From: Bacillota bacterium
GTDB lineage: Bacteria > Bacillota > Bacilli > Paenibacillales > NBRC-103111
Direction: 5' to 3'
NCBI GenBank assembly: GCA_023388055.1
Contig: JAEWGW010000025.1
Span: 558,001 to 622,000 of the forward strand
DNA: 64,000 nt
The notes beneath the pieces are model-generated. The model had not been told where the DNA came from. It did no database searches and worked only from the letters and a program-made list of their open reading frames with translations. The position numbers were made by a program, and so were the translations under genes. This document shows, piece by piece, positions 7,904-16,667 of the stretch (position 1 is its first letter; the number at the start of each line of letters is the position of its first letter).

Positions 7904-8800
7904 TTGGATTTGATGACCCGTATGAGTTTGGCGCTCGCATATGTGGAAAATAACCTGACAGGAGAGATCAATCAAGAGACGCTGGCGCAGATCGCCTGTT
8001 GTTCGACGTACAACTTTTATCGGATGTTTTCGTTCATTACTGACATTTCGCTTACGGAATATATCCGAAGAAGAAAACTGACGTTAGCGGCTATCGAATT
8101 GCAAAGCAGTGACATTAAAGTGATTGATTTGGCCTTAAAGTATGGTTATGATTCGCCTGTTTCATTTTCTCGCGCGTTCCAGACGCTCCACGGAGTTACG
8201 CCGACGGAGGCGCGCGCCAATGGTGTATCACTCAAAGCTTATCCGAGAATTTCTTTCCAAATTTCAATCAAAGGAGAGAAAGAAATGGATTATCGCATCG
8301 AAACAAAAGAAGCATTTCAGGTTTTCGGTATCGAAGATATATTCAAAAACGACTGGAGCGGGGCTTATCCGAATAATCCGCAAGGATTTTGGGATCAAAA
8401 TCACGCGAATGGCATGTACGAAAAACTTGCATCCGACTCCGGCGATCTGCCGCAGTTTGTCAGCCAGAACGTAAGCAAGGTACACGGGGTATGCGATTAC
8501 AAGCAGACCAAACCCGGTACATTCGCGTACATGCAGTGCGCATTCAGAAGCAAGAACAGCAAAACTGACGGATATACTGTCGTAGACATTCCGGCACACA
8601 CATGGGTCATAATCTCGTCCGAAAAATTCAAGTGGGATCAAGTTGCCGAGGTTTTCAATAATCTCAATAAACGCTTTTACTCGGAATGGTTAGTAACTGC
8701 CGAATATGAGCAAGTGAAAGGTATGAATTTCGATGTTTATGGCGGGGACGCCAATATGGGCTATCTCGAGTTGTGGTATCCTGTAAAGAAAAAGGTGTAA
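7904..8800 (+). CDS. AraC-family regulator with GyrI-like effector-binding domain
   Basis: The N-terminal 110 residues form an AraC-type double helix-turn-helix (LAQIACCSTYNFYRMFSF, IDLALKYGYDSPVSFSRAF, then a GVTPTEAR end). Residues about 130-298 form a GyrI-like/effector-binding domain, ending GYLELWYPVKKK. Such regulators sense small, often toxic, molecules. The TTG at 7904 is preferred since AAAGGAGG sits 7 bases upstream; the first ATG is at 7913. The MerR-type promoter at 7769 would drive it, suggesting control by the MerR protein at 17842 or a relative. Confidence 0.87.
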   Translation: MDLMTRMSLALAYVENNLTGEINQETLAQIACCSTYNFYRMFSFITDISLTEYIRRRKLTLAAIELQSSDIKVIDLALKYGYDSPVSFSRAFQTLHGVTPTEARANGVSLKAYPRISFQISIKGEKEMDYRIETKEAFQVFGIEDIFKNDWSGAYPNNPQGFWDQNHANGMYEKLASDSGDLPQFVSQNVSKVHGVCDYKQTKPGTFAYMQCAFRSKNSKTDGYTVVDIPAHTWVIISSEKFKWDQVAEVFNNLNKRFYSEWLVTAEYEQVKGMNFDVYGGDANMGYLELWYPVKKKV

Positions 8801-8805
8801 AGGAG

Positions 8806-8835
8806 TGGGGCTGCTCTGAACGACGAGCAGCCCCA
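8806..8835 (+). terminator. Hairpin after the AraC gene
   Basis: TGGGGCTGCTC pairs perfectly with GAGCAGCCCCA across 8 bases. It lacks a T tract on either side. Confidence 0.55.
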
Positions 8836-8884
8836 TTACCATCGTTTGATATGGCGGAAAATTTTATTTGAAGGAGAAGATACA

Positions 8885-9388
8885 ATGTCAGAGATTATTA
8901 AACGCTTGGAGCGAGATTTGCTGGCAGAAAGCCTCCGCTTTGAATCCAAACCCATTTTAATCGGCGGAATGGCTATGGAATATTATGGTATCCGAAAATC
9001 TGGGGCTGATATTGATCTGGTGATACGCGATGAGGATTACCAAACACTTGCATCACATAATCCAGAAAAACGCAAAGATTTATGGGGAGATTTAGGCGTT
9101 GTAATAGAGCCATTTGAAATTTGGCGAAGTATTGCACGACTAGACTATGATTTTTACAGCAAAGACGCTATAGATGAAGGAATAGCATTTGTCATTTCAT
9201 TAGACCGGCTGCTGTTTATGCGAGTTATCGCTATGGAGGTTGAGAAATATAAAAATGATCTACATCTAATGAAGGAGTATTATTTTAGAACCTTTGAAAA
9301 TCAAGATTTTGTACATAACATGGAGAAGAATATGTCATCGTATGTAAAACACAATGGCGCTATATTTGGAGGTAAATATCTGGATTGA
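8885..9388 (+). CDS. Nucleotidyltransferase-like protein
   Basis: The protein has 167 residues. The N-terminal block ILIGGMAMEYYGIRKSGADI followed by DLVIRD resembles the minimal nucleotidyltransferase motif GG(x)A..YG.R.S.DIDL of AbiEii-like and related proteins. The second half is helical and charged and is not recognised. The ATG at 8885 has GGAGA at a good distance; the longer reading from 8846 lacks one. It is convergent with the ApbE gene at 9411. Its substrate is unknown. Its AT-rich composition groups it with the genes from 5721 on. Confidence 0.55.
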   Translation: MSEIIKRLERDLLAESLRFESKPILIGGMAMEYYGIRKSGADIDLVIRDEDYQTLASHNPEKRKDLWGDLGVVIEPFEIWRSIARLDYDFYSKDAIDEGIAFVISLDRLLFMRVIAMEVEKYKNDLHLMKEYYFRTFENQDFVHNMEKNMSSYVKHNGAIFGGKYLD

Positions 9389-9410
9389 TGGTAGTGGGCG
9401 CTCACCCTCC

Positions 9411-10349
9411 TTACCCGGATAGGGGATGGATAATCCCCCTCAGATTGTCGGTGTAGGCCAGGCTTCCATTCTTCGTAATGACCGCAGCCCCGATCCCCTT
9501 CATTTGATTTACTTTATGAATAATGGAGGCCGCATCGAACCCGAACAATGCGGTCGTATATATATCACAGTCGAGGGAGCGATCCGCAATGATCGTTAGA
9601 GAAGCAACATCGCTTTCGATGGGATATCCGGTTTGGCTGCTGAAGATATGGTGGTAACGGGTTCCTTCCTTCTCCAACACGCGTTCATAGATACCGGATG
9701 TGACGACGGATTGCTCCCGTATGTGAACGAAGGCAGCGATATGGCCTCTGGGCAGAAAAGGGTTCTGGATGCCCACCTTCCAGTGACTGGACCCGGAAGG
9801 CGAGTCCCCATGGACAAGAACATTTCCGCCCAAATCGACCATAGCGGACACCGCTCCGTTATTCTTGAAAAAGGCCATCACTTGATCGGCAAAATAACCC
9901 TTTGCAATGGCTCCAAGGTCGATTTCCATCCCTTTTTTGACTAAATGGACGGTTTGGTGCTCATCATCAAGTTGGATATAGGCGGGATTCAAGAGCTCCA
10001 GGACGGCCTTGATCTCTGCATTTGCCGGCACATGCGCCTCGCGGAAGCCGATTCTCCACAGTTTAATCAGCGGACCGATGGCAATGTTTAAGAAGGAATT
10101 CTCCTTCAAGCTGTGTTCCTTGCCGATTTTGATGAGATCATACAGCTCCTTGTCCACTCTCTGCGGATGCGATGCGGCTTGTTTCTTGAGCAGTGCTAGC
10201 TGGGAGTGATCACGATTGGCACTAAAGATGCTTTCATAACGGAACAGCCGATTCTCCGCTTCCCGGATAAGCCCTTCAGCATCTGTCCCTTCAACATAGA
10301 GCGATAAGCTCGTTCCCATGAGAGGTATCGTTTTCCTGAACGTATTCAT
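9411..10349 (-). CDS. ApbE-type FAD:protein FMN transferase (cytoplasmic form)
   Basis: This 312-residue enzyme is predicted to transfer FMN from FAD to Ser/Thr of target proteins. It shows the ApbE pattern: MGTSLSLYV at the start, GPLIKLWRIG, the MEIDLGAIAKGYFAD segment, MVDLGGNVLVHG, a VVTSGIYERV block and the RYHHIFSSQTGYP motif. It has no signal peptide or lipobox, unlike the second ApbE at 38301, so it should act inside the cell. The likely target is the FMN_bind domain of the reductase at 12072, encoded on the other side of the divergent regulator. It follows the LysR gene by 9 bp on the same strand. Confidence 0.9.
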   Translation of the reverse strand: MNTFRKTIPLMGTSLSLYVEGTDAEGLIREAENRLFRYESIFSANRDHSQLALLKKQAASHPQRVDKELYDLIKIGKEHSLKENSFLNIAIGPLIKLWRIGFREAHVPANAEIKAVLELLNPAYIQLDDEHQTVHLVKKGMEIDLGAIAKGYFADQVMAFFKNNGAVSAMVDLGGNVLVHGDSPSGSSHWKVGIQNPFLPRGHIAAFVHIREQSVVTSGIYERVLEKEGTRYHHIFSSQTGYPIESDVASLTIIADRSLDCDIYTTALFGFDAASIIHKVNQMKGIGAAVITKNGSLAYTDNLRGIIHPLSG

Positions 10350-10358
10350 GAGAGCCTC

Positions 10359-11288
10359 CTACACCGCACTTGGCTGACCATGATCCAGGAAGGTTTGGAT
10401 GAGGTCCTGATCCACGCCAGTCAGCCTTTTTTCCCCATGACAGGCTATAAAATAATCCAAGCTCATTTTATCTACAGGAATGGGATAGATGTTGTATGCC
10501 GAGGGACACTCGTCAAGGCGGATGCTTTCGGGAACAAAGGTCAGACCCATATTATGCTGGGCAAGCTTCAATACCGTGTAGATGTCGTTGCTCTCCATGA
10601 TGATGTCTGGTTGGATCTTGCAGATACTGAGCAGCTGATCGATCTGTTTACGAATGGCAGAGCCCTTGGAGGTTAAAATGAGCCTTTGACTCAGAACGGT
10701 ACTTATCTCCAGAGTGCCTTCCGGAATGACCGCAACATTCTTCTGGTAGAGGTTACAGCCGCGCGGAATAATCGCCCGGTAGCGGTGTTTGCCCCAGCTG
10801 AACGCGTGCAAGTTAGGAAAGATACTGCTGGAATTTTGCCCAATCCAAAAGTCCAGCTCGTTATTTAGGAGGCGCTTCTCATTGGTTTCGGGCAGATCCT
10901 CAACCAGATTGATCCGGTAATCGGGATGCAGCGCCATAAAAGCGGGTAAAAAAAGAGGCGTTAAATAAGAGCCAAGGCTGGGCAGAATCCCGATCCGCAG
11001 CACCTTACTGCCAATATCCGATGCATAGGAGATTTCCCGCATCAGCTTGGCGTAGCTGTGCTCCAGTGATGTCAGGTACTCATAATATATTTTTCCCTGC
11101 TCGGTTAGCCGGTATGGAAGCTTGTTGCGAGTGATCAGCTCACAGTTCAGCTGGCTTTCGATTTTTTTGATCACCTTGGTCAGGTAGGGCTGGGAGATAT
11201 AAAGGGATTGCGCAGCCTTGCTATAATTGCTGTATTTCAAGAGGCTGTCGATGTAGCACAAGATATCCTGCGATTCTAATTTGGACAT
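10359..11288 (-). CDS. LysR-family transcriptional regulator
   Basis: The N-terminal winged helix-turn-helix (SNYSKAAQSLYISQPYLTKVIKKIE) is followed by a periplasmic-binding-type effector domain. This is the usual plan (309 residues). An ATG at 11288 preceded by GAGGTGG gives a normal LysR start; the upstream TTG/ATG choices to 11318 add an unusual leader. It is transcribed divergently from the flavin reductase genes and together with ApbE, the classic arrangement for a LysR protein controlling the divergent operon. A dyad at 11340-11355 in the shared intergenic region is a candidate binding site. The effector is not known. Confidence 0.9.
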   Translation of the reverse strand: MSKLESQDILCYIDSLLKYSNYSKAAQSLYISQPYLTKVIKKIESQLNCELITRNKLPYRLTEQGKIYYEYLTSLEHSYAKLMREISYASDIGSKVLRIGILPSLGSYLTPLFLPAFMALHPDYRINLVEDLPETNEKRLLNNELDFWIGQNSSSIFPNLHAFSWGKHRYRAIIPRGCNLYQKNVAVIPEGTLEISTVLSQRLILTSKGSAIRKQIDQLLSICKIQPDIIMESNDIYTVLKLAQHNMGLTFVPESIRLDECPSAYNIYPIPVDKMSLDYFIACHGEKRLTGVDQDLIQTFLDHGQPSAV

Positions 11289-11339
11289 GTCTTCCACCTC
11301 TTGTGAAAAAAAATACAAGCTTCCGATTTGAGCCTGATT

Positions 11340-11355
11340 ATAACAAATTGGTTAT
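11340..11355. promoter_or_regulatory. Candidate LysR operator
   Basis: ATAAC-N6-GTTAT is a perfect dyad in the 155-bp divergent region between the LysR gene and the reductase operon. It is positioned where autoregulatory LysR sites usually lie. Confidence 0.45.
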
Positions 11356-11443
11356 TAAACTGCAATGAATAACTATTAGATTGATTCGCCCTTGATATGG
11401 TAGAGTTATGCCGAGATGAGTAAAAGACGGAAAGGGGATTACC

Positions 11444-12058
11444 ATGAATTATTTAGCTATTGTGGGCACCAATTCGGATGTGTCAACGAACCGTATGCTG
11501 CTTCAATTTATGCAAAAGCATTTTTCTCATGAGACCACGATTGACATATATGAAATCAAGGATTTGCCTGCCTTCATCGAAAAGGATGAGGTAGAGGAAG
11601 CAGAGGTTGATATTCCCGTTAAGGTGCAGGACTTATCGGATCGAATCGCCAACGCTCAAGGCGTGATTATCGCCACACCGGAGTATGATCATGCCATACC
11701 TGCCGTTTTGAAAAGCGCTCTGGAATGGATCAGCTACACGACGCAAGCTTTGATTGACAAGCCTGTTCTGATTGTTGGCGCTTCACACGGAGCGCTCGGC
11801 TCCTCCAGGGCGCAAGCGCATCTCAGACAGATCCTGGATTCGCCTGAGCTTGGTGCGAGAATCATGCCCAGCAGCGAGTTTCTTTTGGGAAAATCGCAAA
11901 CTGCATTTGATAACAGCGGTAATCTCATGGATGCTCAGAAGGTAGCGGAGCTTGACGAAATCTTCCGGGAGTTTGTTTTGTTTACGGAGATCACCACTGA
12001 GCTGCTGTCAAAAAGGAAGCTGAAGAAAAAAACGAGAAAATTTACCTGGCAGGAGTAG
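11444..12058 (+). CDS. NADPH-dependent FMN reductase family protein
   Basis: This flavodoxin-like quinone/FMN reductase (204 residues) shows the GTNSDVSTNRMLLQFM phosphate loop and the ATPEYDHAIPAVLKSALEWI segment (family PEYN/H...LKNALDW). AAAGGGGA precedes the ATG. It is paralogous to the first 190 residues of the next gene, with the same NRMLLQFMQ and GSSRAQ.HLRQILD stretches. It ends 13 bp before that gene, so the two are co-transcribed. It probably delivers reducing equivalents from NAD(P)H through FMN. The lysine-rich tail (KRKLKKKTRK) is unusual. Confidence 0.88.
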   Translation: MNYLAIVGTNSDVSTNRMLLQFMQKHFSHETTIDIYEIKDLPAFIEKDEVEEAEVDIPVKVQDLSDRIANAQGVIIATPEYDHAIPAVLKSALEWISYTTQALIDKPVLIVGASHGALGSSRAQAHLRQILDSPELGARIMPSSEFLLGKSQTAFDNSGNLMDAQKVAELDEIFREFVLFTEITTELLSKRKLKKKTRKFTWQE

Positions 12059-12071
12059 GAGGCTAATCACG

Positions 12072-14504
12072 ATGAAAATCATAGGGATCATTGGCACAAA
12101 TGCCAAGAAATCATATAACCGCATGCTGCTTCAGTTTATGCAAGCCCATTTTGCGTCCAAAGCAGCCATTGAAATCCTCGAAATTGCGGATGTTCCCATG
12201 TTTAACCAATCCGATAACCAATCCAACAGTGAAGTTATCCAACTGTTTCATCAAAAAATTATGGCAAGTGACGGTGTCATCATTGCCACTCCCGAATATA
12301 ACCATTCCATTCCTTCCCCTCTGAAAAGCCTCCTTGAGTGGCTGAGCTTCGAGCTGCACCCGTTTGCCGGTAAACCTGTGATGATCATTGGGGCCTCCCT
12401 TGGGACGCAAGGCTCCTCCCGTGCGCAGCTGCATCTTCGTCAAATTCTGGATGCGCCTGGTGTGGAAGCGAATGTGATGCCGGGGTATGAGTTTTTGCTG
12501 GGAAGCGCACACCGGGCATTCGACGAAGCAGGCAAGCTGAACAATGAAGGAACCATTGATTTCCTGGAGGTTTGTTTCCTGCGGTTCCTACGGTTTGCCA
12601 ACATTTCCAATCAGCTCAACAAGGAAGAGGAGTTTTCGTATACACCCGGTGTGTATGAGGTCAATGCCATCGGTCACAGCGGCAATCTTCCCATGAAGGT
12701 CTCCTTTAGTGAAAACCGGATTGAAAGCATCGATATCGATACGAAGGGAGAAACGGAAGGCATCGCCGATGTGGTGTTTATACGGATTCCCAATAAAATC
12801 ATTGAAGGACAGACATTGAATGTGGATGCGCTCTCAGGCGCTTCTGAAACCAGCAACGCTGTCCTCCATGGTGTAGCCAAGGCGGTTAAGCTTGCCGGAG
12901 TGAACCCTGACATCCTGAAGAGACGCCCCAAACCTGCCAGCAGCCAGATGAGAGAAAACGAGGAATACACCTGTGATATGGTGGTTGTAGGCGGAGGCGG
13001 CGCCGGACTAAGTGCTGCCGCTACAGCCTTGCAGCATGGAGCAAGTGTAATCGTTCTTGAGAAATATCCTGCTGTGGGAGGCAACACGATCCGCTCAGGC
13101 GGTCCTGTTAATGCTGCAGATCCTGCTTGGCAGCAGCAGTTTCATGAGAATCCAGGGGAAAGACAGACCATTGAGAACTTGTTGAATACGGATGAAAGCC
13201 TGATTCATCCCGAATATGTGGAAGATTTTCATGCACTAAAGGAAGAGTTCGCAGCTTACCAGGAAAAATTCGGCACACAAAAGGCTTATTTATTCGACTC
13301 CCCGCTGCTTCACAGGATGCAAACGTATTTCGGAGGCAAACGAACGGACCTGAATGGCAACATGATCTATGGACAATACGACCTGGTCAAGGTGCTTACA
13401 GACCGTGCTTTGGAAAGTGTGCAGTGGCTAGAGGAGATCGGGGTTGAGTATGATAAGAGCATTGTTTTTGCTCCAGTGGGTGCCCTATGGCGCCGCGGCC
13501 ATAAACCTGTCAAAAGCTATGGCTCTGCCTTTATCCTTGCACTTGGCAATTATGTAGAAGAGCACGGAGGGAAGATCATCACAGACAGCCCGGTGAAACA
13601 GCTCATCATCGAGGATGGAAAAATAGCAGGTGTTATCGCAACAGGTGGTAATGGCCAGAAAGTAACCGTTCGTGCCAAGGCAGTTGTACTGGCCAGCGGC
13701 GGTTTTGGGGAAAATACCCAGATGCTCAAGGAATATAACACGTACTGGAGCCACATTGATGACGATATTAAAACGACGAATTCCTACGCGATGACCGGGG
13801 ATGGCATATCGCTTGCGAAGAGCGCAGGCGCGTCGTTAACCGGTATGGGCTTCACCCAAATGATGCCTGTAGCAGACCCGGATACGGGCGAGCTTTTCAG
13901 CGGGCTGCAGGTGCCTCCCGAGAACTTCGTTATTGTCAACAAAAAGGGTGAGCGCTTCGTGAATGAATTTTCCGGACGGGATGTCTTAACGAAGGCGGCT
14001 ATTGAACAGGGAAGCTTATTCTACCTGATCGCTGATGATGAGATCAAAAAAACCGCAGCGAACACCAGCCAGGAAAAGATAGACCGGCAGGTAGAAGCGG
14101 GTACTCTATTTAGAGCCGATACCCTGGAGGAACTGGCAGTTCAAGTCCGTATGGACCCTCATGTCCTCAGGAATACAATTGATAAGTATAACTCGTATGT
14201 GGATCAGGGGTTTGACCCGGAGTTCCATAAGGATACGTTCAGCTTAAAGGTCGAGAAGGCTCCCTTCTACGCCACACCCAGAAAACCGGCCGTTCACCAT
14301 ACAATGGGCGGCGTTAGGATCGATACCCAAACACGCGTACTGGACGAAAACGGTCAGCCGATTGCCCATCTGTACGCCGCCGGAGAGGTGGCAGGAGGGA
14401 TACATGCGGGTAACCGTTTAGGAGGCAATGCCTTGACCGACATCTTTACCTTCGGACGAATTGCCGGTAAAACAGCAGTGGATGAGATGGAGGAAAATAG
14501 ATGA
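12072..14504 (+). CDS. Fused FMN reductase / FMN_bind / FAD_binding_2 flavoprotein reductase
   Basis: This 810-residue three-domain protein has no signal peptide. Residues 1-190 are an FMN_red domain (ATPEYNHSIPSPLKSLLEW). Residues about 200-285 are an FMN_bind domain with the flavinylation motif D252-ALSGAS, acceptor Ser258. Residues about 300-805 are a fumarate-reductase-type FAD domain with VVVGGGGAGLSAA, GERFVNEFSGRD (holding the likely proton-donor Arg), HHTMGGVRID and AGNRLGGNALTDIFTFGR. The fumarate-binding His and Thr-Glu pair of flavocytochrome c enzymes are not obvious (QMMPVADPDTGELFSG instead), so the substrate may be another 2-enoate, such as acrylate, urocanate or a cinnamate. 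That is inference. Electrons would flow NAD(P)H to FMN to FAD to substrate. Confidence 0.88.
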   Translation: MKIIGIIGTNAKKSYNRMLLQFMQAHFASKAAIEILEIADVPMFNQSDNQSNSEVIQLFHQKIMASDGVIIATPEYNHSIPSPLKSLLEWLSFELHPFAGKPVMIIGASLGTQGSSRAQLHLRQILDAPGVEANVMPGYEFLLGSAHRAFDEAGKLNNEGTIDFLEVCFLRFLRFANISNQLNKEEEFSYTPGVYEVNAIGHSGNLPMKVSFSENRIESIDIDTKGETEGIADVVFIRIPNKIIEGQTLNVDALSGASETSNAVLHGVAKAVKLAGVNPDILKRRPKPASSQMRENEEYTCDMVVVGGGGAGLSAAATALQHGASVIVLEKYPAVGGNTIRSGGPVNAADPAWQQQFHENPGERQTIENLLNTDESLIHPEYVEDFHALKEEFAAYQEKFGTQKAYLFDSPLLHRMQTYFGGKRTDLNGNMIYGQYDLVKVLTDRALESVQWLEEIGVEYDKSIVFAPVGALWRRGHKPVKSYGSAFILALGNYVEEHGGKIITDSPVKQLIIEDGKIAGVIATGGNGQKVTVRAKAVVLASGGFGENTQMLKEYNTYWSHIDDDIKTTNSYAMTGDGISLAKSAGASLTGMGFTQMMPVADPDTGELFSGLQVPPENFVIVNKKGERFVNEFSGRDVLTKAAIEQGSLFYLIADDEIKKTAANTSQEKIDRQVEAGTLFRADTLEELAVQVRMDPHVLRNTIDKYNSYVDQGFDPEFHKDTFSLKVEKAPFYATPRKPAVHHTMGGVRIDTQTRVLDENGQPIAHLYAAGEVAGGIHAGNRLGGNALTDIFTFGRIAGKTAVDEMEENR

Positions 14505-14836
14505 AGCTTTTAAAAGAAGATGAGATCAGGCAGTTCATTTCCGATGAGAAGCTGCGCGCATTTTACAACGGCAATGTTGAGGATAGCGTTCTTAATGAAG
14601 GATTTGCGCGGTTTTCATTTTTACGGCAGAGTGTAGATTTGATTCCGGCTGATCCATCAACTATTTACTATAGCCTGTATTATTGGTTCGTCCAGTTTAA
14701 GAAACGGTATGTTGCTCTCTTGGGGCCTGACGCAGGGATCGAGCAGCAAGGGTTCCAGCTGCTGGAAGAGATCGATCAGGCGTTGGAGGACTCCATCGAT
14801 TGGGGCATCATTGAGGCAATAGAAAATGATAGATGA
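14501..14836 (+). CDS. Small protein translationally coupled to the flavin reductase
   Basis: This acidic 111-residue protein overlaps the reductase stop by 4 bp (ATGA). It contains YYSLYYWFVQFKKRYVALLGPD in the middle and a helical acidic end (EEIDQALEDSIDWGIIEAIE). No family is recognised. Tight coupling suggests a role with the reductase, perhaps as an assembly partner or accessory subunit. It has no signal peptide or metal motif. Confidence 0.7.
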   Translation: MKLLKEDEIRQFISDEKLRAFYNGNVEDSVLNEGFARFSFLRQSVDLIPADPSTIYYSLYYWFVQFKKRYVALLGPDAGIEQQGFQLLEEIDQALEDSIDWGIIEAIENDR

Positions 14837-14851
14837 TTAAAGATGTTAAGC

Positions 14852-14903
14852 GGGTACCCATAGACGGGACACTTAGAAAAAAGTGTTTATGGGTACCTTT
14901 TTG
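14852..14903. terminator. Bidirectional terminator between convergent genes
   Basis: GGGTACCCATA and TATGGGTACC form the outer stem with an inner ACACTT/AAGTGT stem, followed by TTTTTG on the plus strand. It separates 14501-14836 from the minus-strand gene ending at 14908. Confidence 0.75.
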
Positions 14904-14907
14904 TATT

Positions 14908-15672
14908 CTAGTTTCCATATTGCTCGTACACATAAGGCAGAATTACATATGTAACATCTTCGGCAAAAATGGTGTTTGTGTGAATGTTAGGTTTTAGCCC
15001 TTGATACAAATGATGTGCCTTATTGCAAGGATTTTTATGGCAATTATGGCATGTATCAACGTTATTTTCCGCTGCACATTTCAACGAGTCGCAGCTAAAG
15101 CCTTTATCTAAGCCCCCTGTATGACAGCCATCACATAACTTCATATCATCGCCCCAAAATCCCCCATCGCCTACACCCCCGGCGTATACACGTATCAGCC
15201 GCTCCTTCAACTCCGCCCGGAACACCTCGCTGATTGTTCCGCCGTTATAATGCACACATAAATCGCAACGCTGTCCGCAACTGGCATAGACCGCCTGCTC
15301 TTTCGGAAATGGCTTTCGGTTAGGCTTTTTCTTCATTAATACAAGCTGCTTGACAGCTTCGAGCGTATGTAAATCGGCAACGGAAATAAACATCCATTTG
15401 CCGTCATGATAGGTTTTGCTGTTATCGTAAATTTCCTGTATCCTCTGCGGAAATTCATTGCGCTGCACTTCAAATATTGCACGTTCTGCTTTCCCGAAAA
15501 TCACGAGAAAATCATAATGGTCTTCGCGTATGTAGATAGTCAGCACTGTTTTCCCGCTTTTGCGGAATTTTAATTCATCCTTGCCGTCACCCATTTCATC
15601 CAAAACATACTTCCCTCGCATAAAGCTCATGGTTTCCTCACTGACCTTATGCAATTCTGTTTCTTCGCTCAT
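14908..15672 (-). CDS. DUF3788/DUF3795-type cysteine-rich protein
   Basis: The N-terminal half (about 1-125) resembles DUF3788 (GKWMFISVADLHTLEAVKQL, then VLMKKKPNRKPF). The C-terminal half has a DUF3795-like cysteine pattern: CGQRCDLC, LCDGCH, CDSLKCA and CHNCHKNPC, which could bind zinc or an iron-sulfur cluster. The protein is 254 residues and soluble. It lies 35 bp downstream of the MerR-family gene and shares its promoter, so it is probably the regulated target. Its biochemical function is not known. Confidence 0.7.
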   Translation of the reverse strand: MSEETELHKVSEETMSFMRGKYVLDEMGDGKDELKFRKSGKTVLTIYIREDHYDFLVIFGKAERAIFEVQRNEFPQRIQEIYDNSKTYHDGKWMFISVADLHTLEAVKQLVLMKKKPNRKPFPKEQAVYASCGQRCDLCVHYNGGTISEVFRAELKERLIRVYAGGVGDGGFWGDDMKLCDGCHTGGLDKGFSCDSLKCAAENNVDTCHNCHKNPCNKAHHLYQGLKPNIHTNTIFAEDVTYVILPYVYEQYGN

Positions 15673-15707
15673 GGTTACAGCCTCCTATCCGTCCACTCTG
15701 TGTAGCC

Positions 15708-16646
15708 CTACCCGTTTTTCAATTGTATCGGAATAAATATATCTTGTTGGTATCTGTTCAGCTTATTCGCTATATCCCACGGCAGAATTTCCTCCATCAT
15801 TTCATAGCGTGGCCACTCTCCTTCTGCAGTAGTGTCAAGCTCATAATGGTTGCTCTTATTCACCCAGTCTTTCAATAGAATAACAGTATCCTCCATATCC
15901 TCCATGAAGGAACTGGCTATGGCGAATAATCCGCTTGCACATGTTTCGTCTGCGTATGCTGTTGTATTCTCATAATCGCTTGGTATTTGGATAAGCATGA
16001 TCCATTCATCGTTCGGTTCCTTGCGGTAAAAACAATTACGCAATCCGGGACTGGGGGTGAAGCCAAATTTCACAAACAGGTTTTGCATTTTATGTCCATC
16101 CAGATTTTCTGCTTGTCCTGTTTTCAATCGTGAAGTAAGAACCCGCATGGGGGGTAATCGAATAATCCGAACATCATGCAGCCGTAATGCTTCACGGCTG
16201 ATTTCCGACAACCTTTCAAATGTGAACGCTTCCTTTTTTTCAGCTGTGGCAAGCCTTTTTTCGGTTTCTTCATAAAGCAACGTGATGGCCGATATTTTCT
16301 TGATGCCGCTCATTAGCATTTTTTGATGAAAATCATCGACAAGCTGTCTTAGCTCCGCTAAGGCTGAGATTTCCGTGTCAAGTGCTTCGAGCTTATCCAC
16401 AAATGCTTGAATCAATGCCGCTGTGTTTTCCGTTTGAAATATAATCACTATATCCTTAACCGGGATTTGTAATTTGCGTAAAATAAGAATCTGCTTCAAT
16501 CGTTCAAGCGCGGTGCTATCATAATAACGTTGGGTTTTGTTATCAGGATGGTTGCTCCATAAAAGCCCCATTTCCTCATAATATCGGAGTGTTCGGCTTG
16601 ATATATTGAAGTTGTCAACAACTTCATTTATTCTAATCAAATCCAA
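15708..16646 (-). CDS. MerR-family regulator with GyrI-like ligand domain
   Basis: The N-terminal winged helix is typical of MerR (LIRINEVVDNFNISSRTLRY, then YEEMGLL and RYYD). It is followed by a coiled dimerisation helix (about 75-110) and a C-terminal effector-binding domain with RIIRLPPMRVLTSRLKTG. The protein is about 312 residues. No ATG is available near the start. The TTG at 16646 is chosen because AAGGCGGTG lies 6 bases upstream and because the promoter puts transcription start near 16661. It probably controls itself and the cysteine-rich gene 14908-15672. Confidence 0.82.
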   Translation of the reverse strand: MDLIRINEVVDNFNISSRTLRYYEEMGLLWSNHPDNKTQRYYDSTALERLKQILILRKLQIPVKDIVIIFQTENTAALIQAFVDKLEALDTEISALAELRQLVDDFHQKMLMSGIKKISAITLLYEETEKRLATAEKKEAFTFERLSEISREALRLHDVRIIRLPPMRVLTSRLKTGQAENLDGHKMQNLFVKFGFTPSPGLRNCFYRKEPNDEWIMLIQIPSDYENTTAYADETCASGLFAIASSFMEDMEDTVILLKDWVNKSNHYELDTTAEGEWPRYEMMEEILPWDIANKLNRYQQDIFIPIQLKNG

Positions 16647-16667
16647 AAGGATCACCGCCTTACAGCA

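Noticed and set aside
4935..9400. Integrated element with tRNA attachment sites
   Set aside because: No integrase and no repeat of the tRNA 3' end was found downstream, so only an AT-rich islet is claimed.
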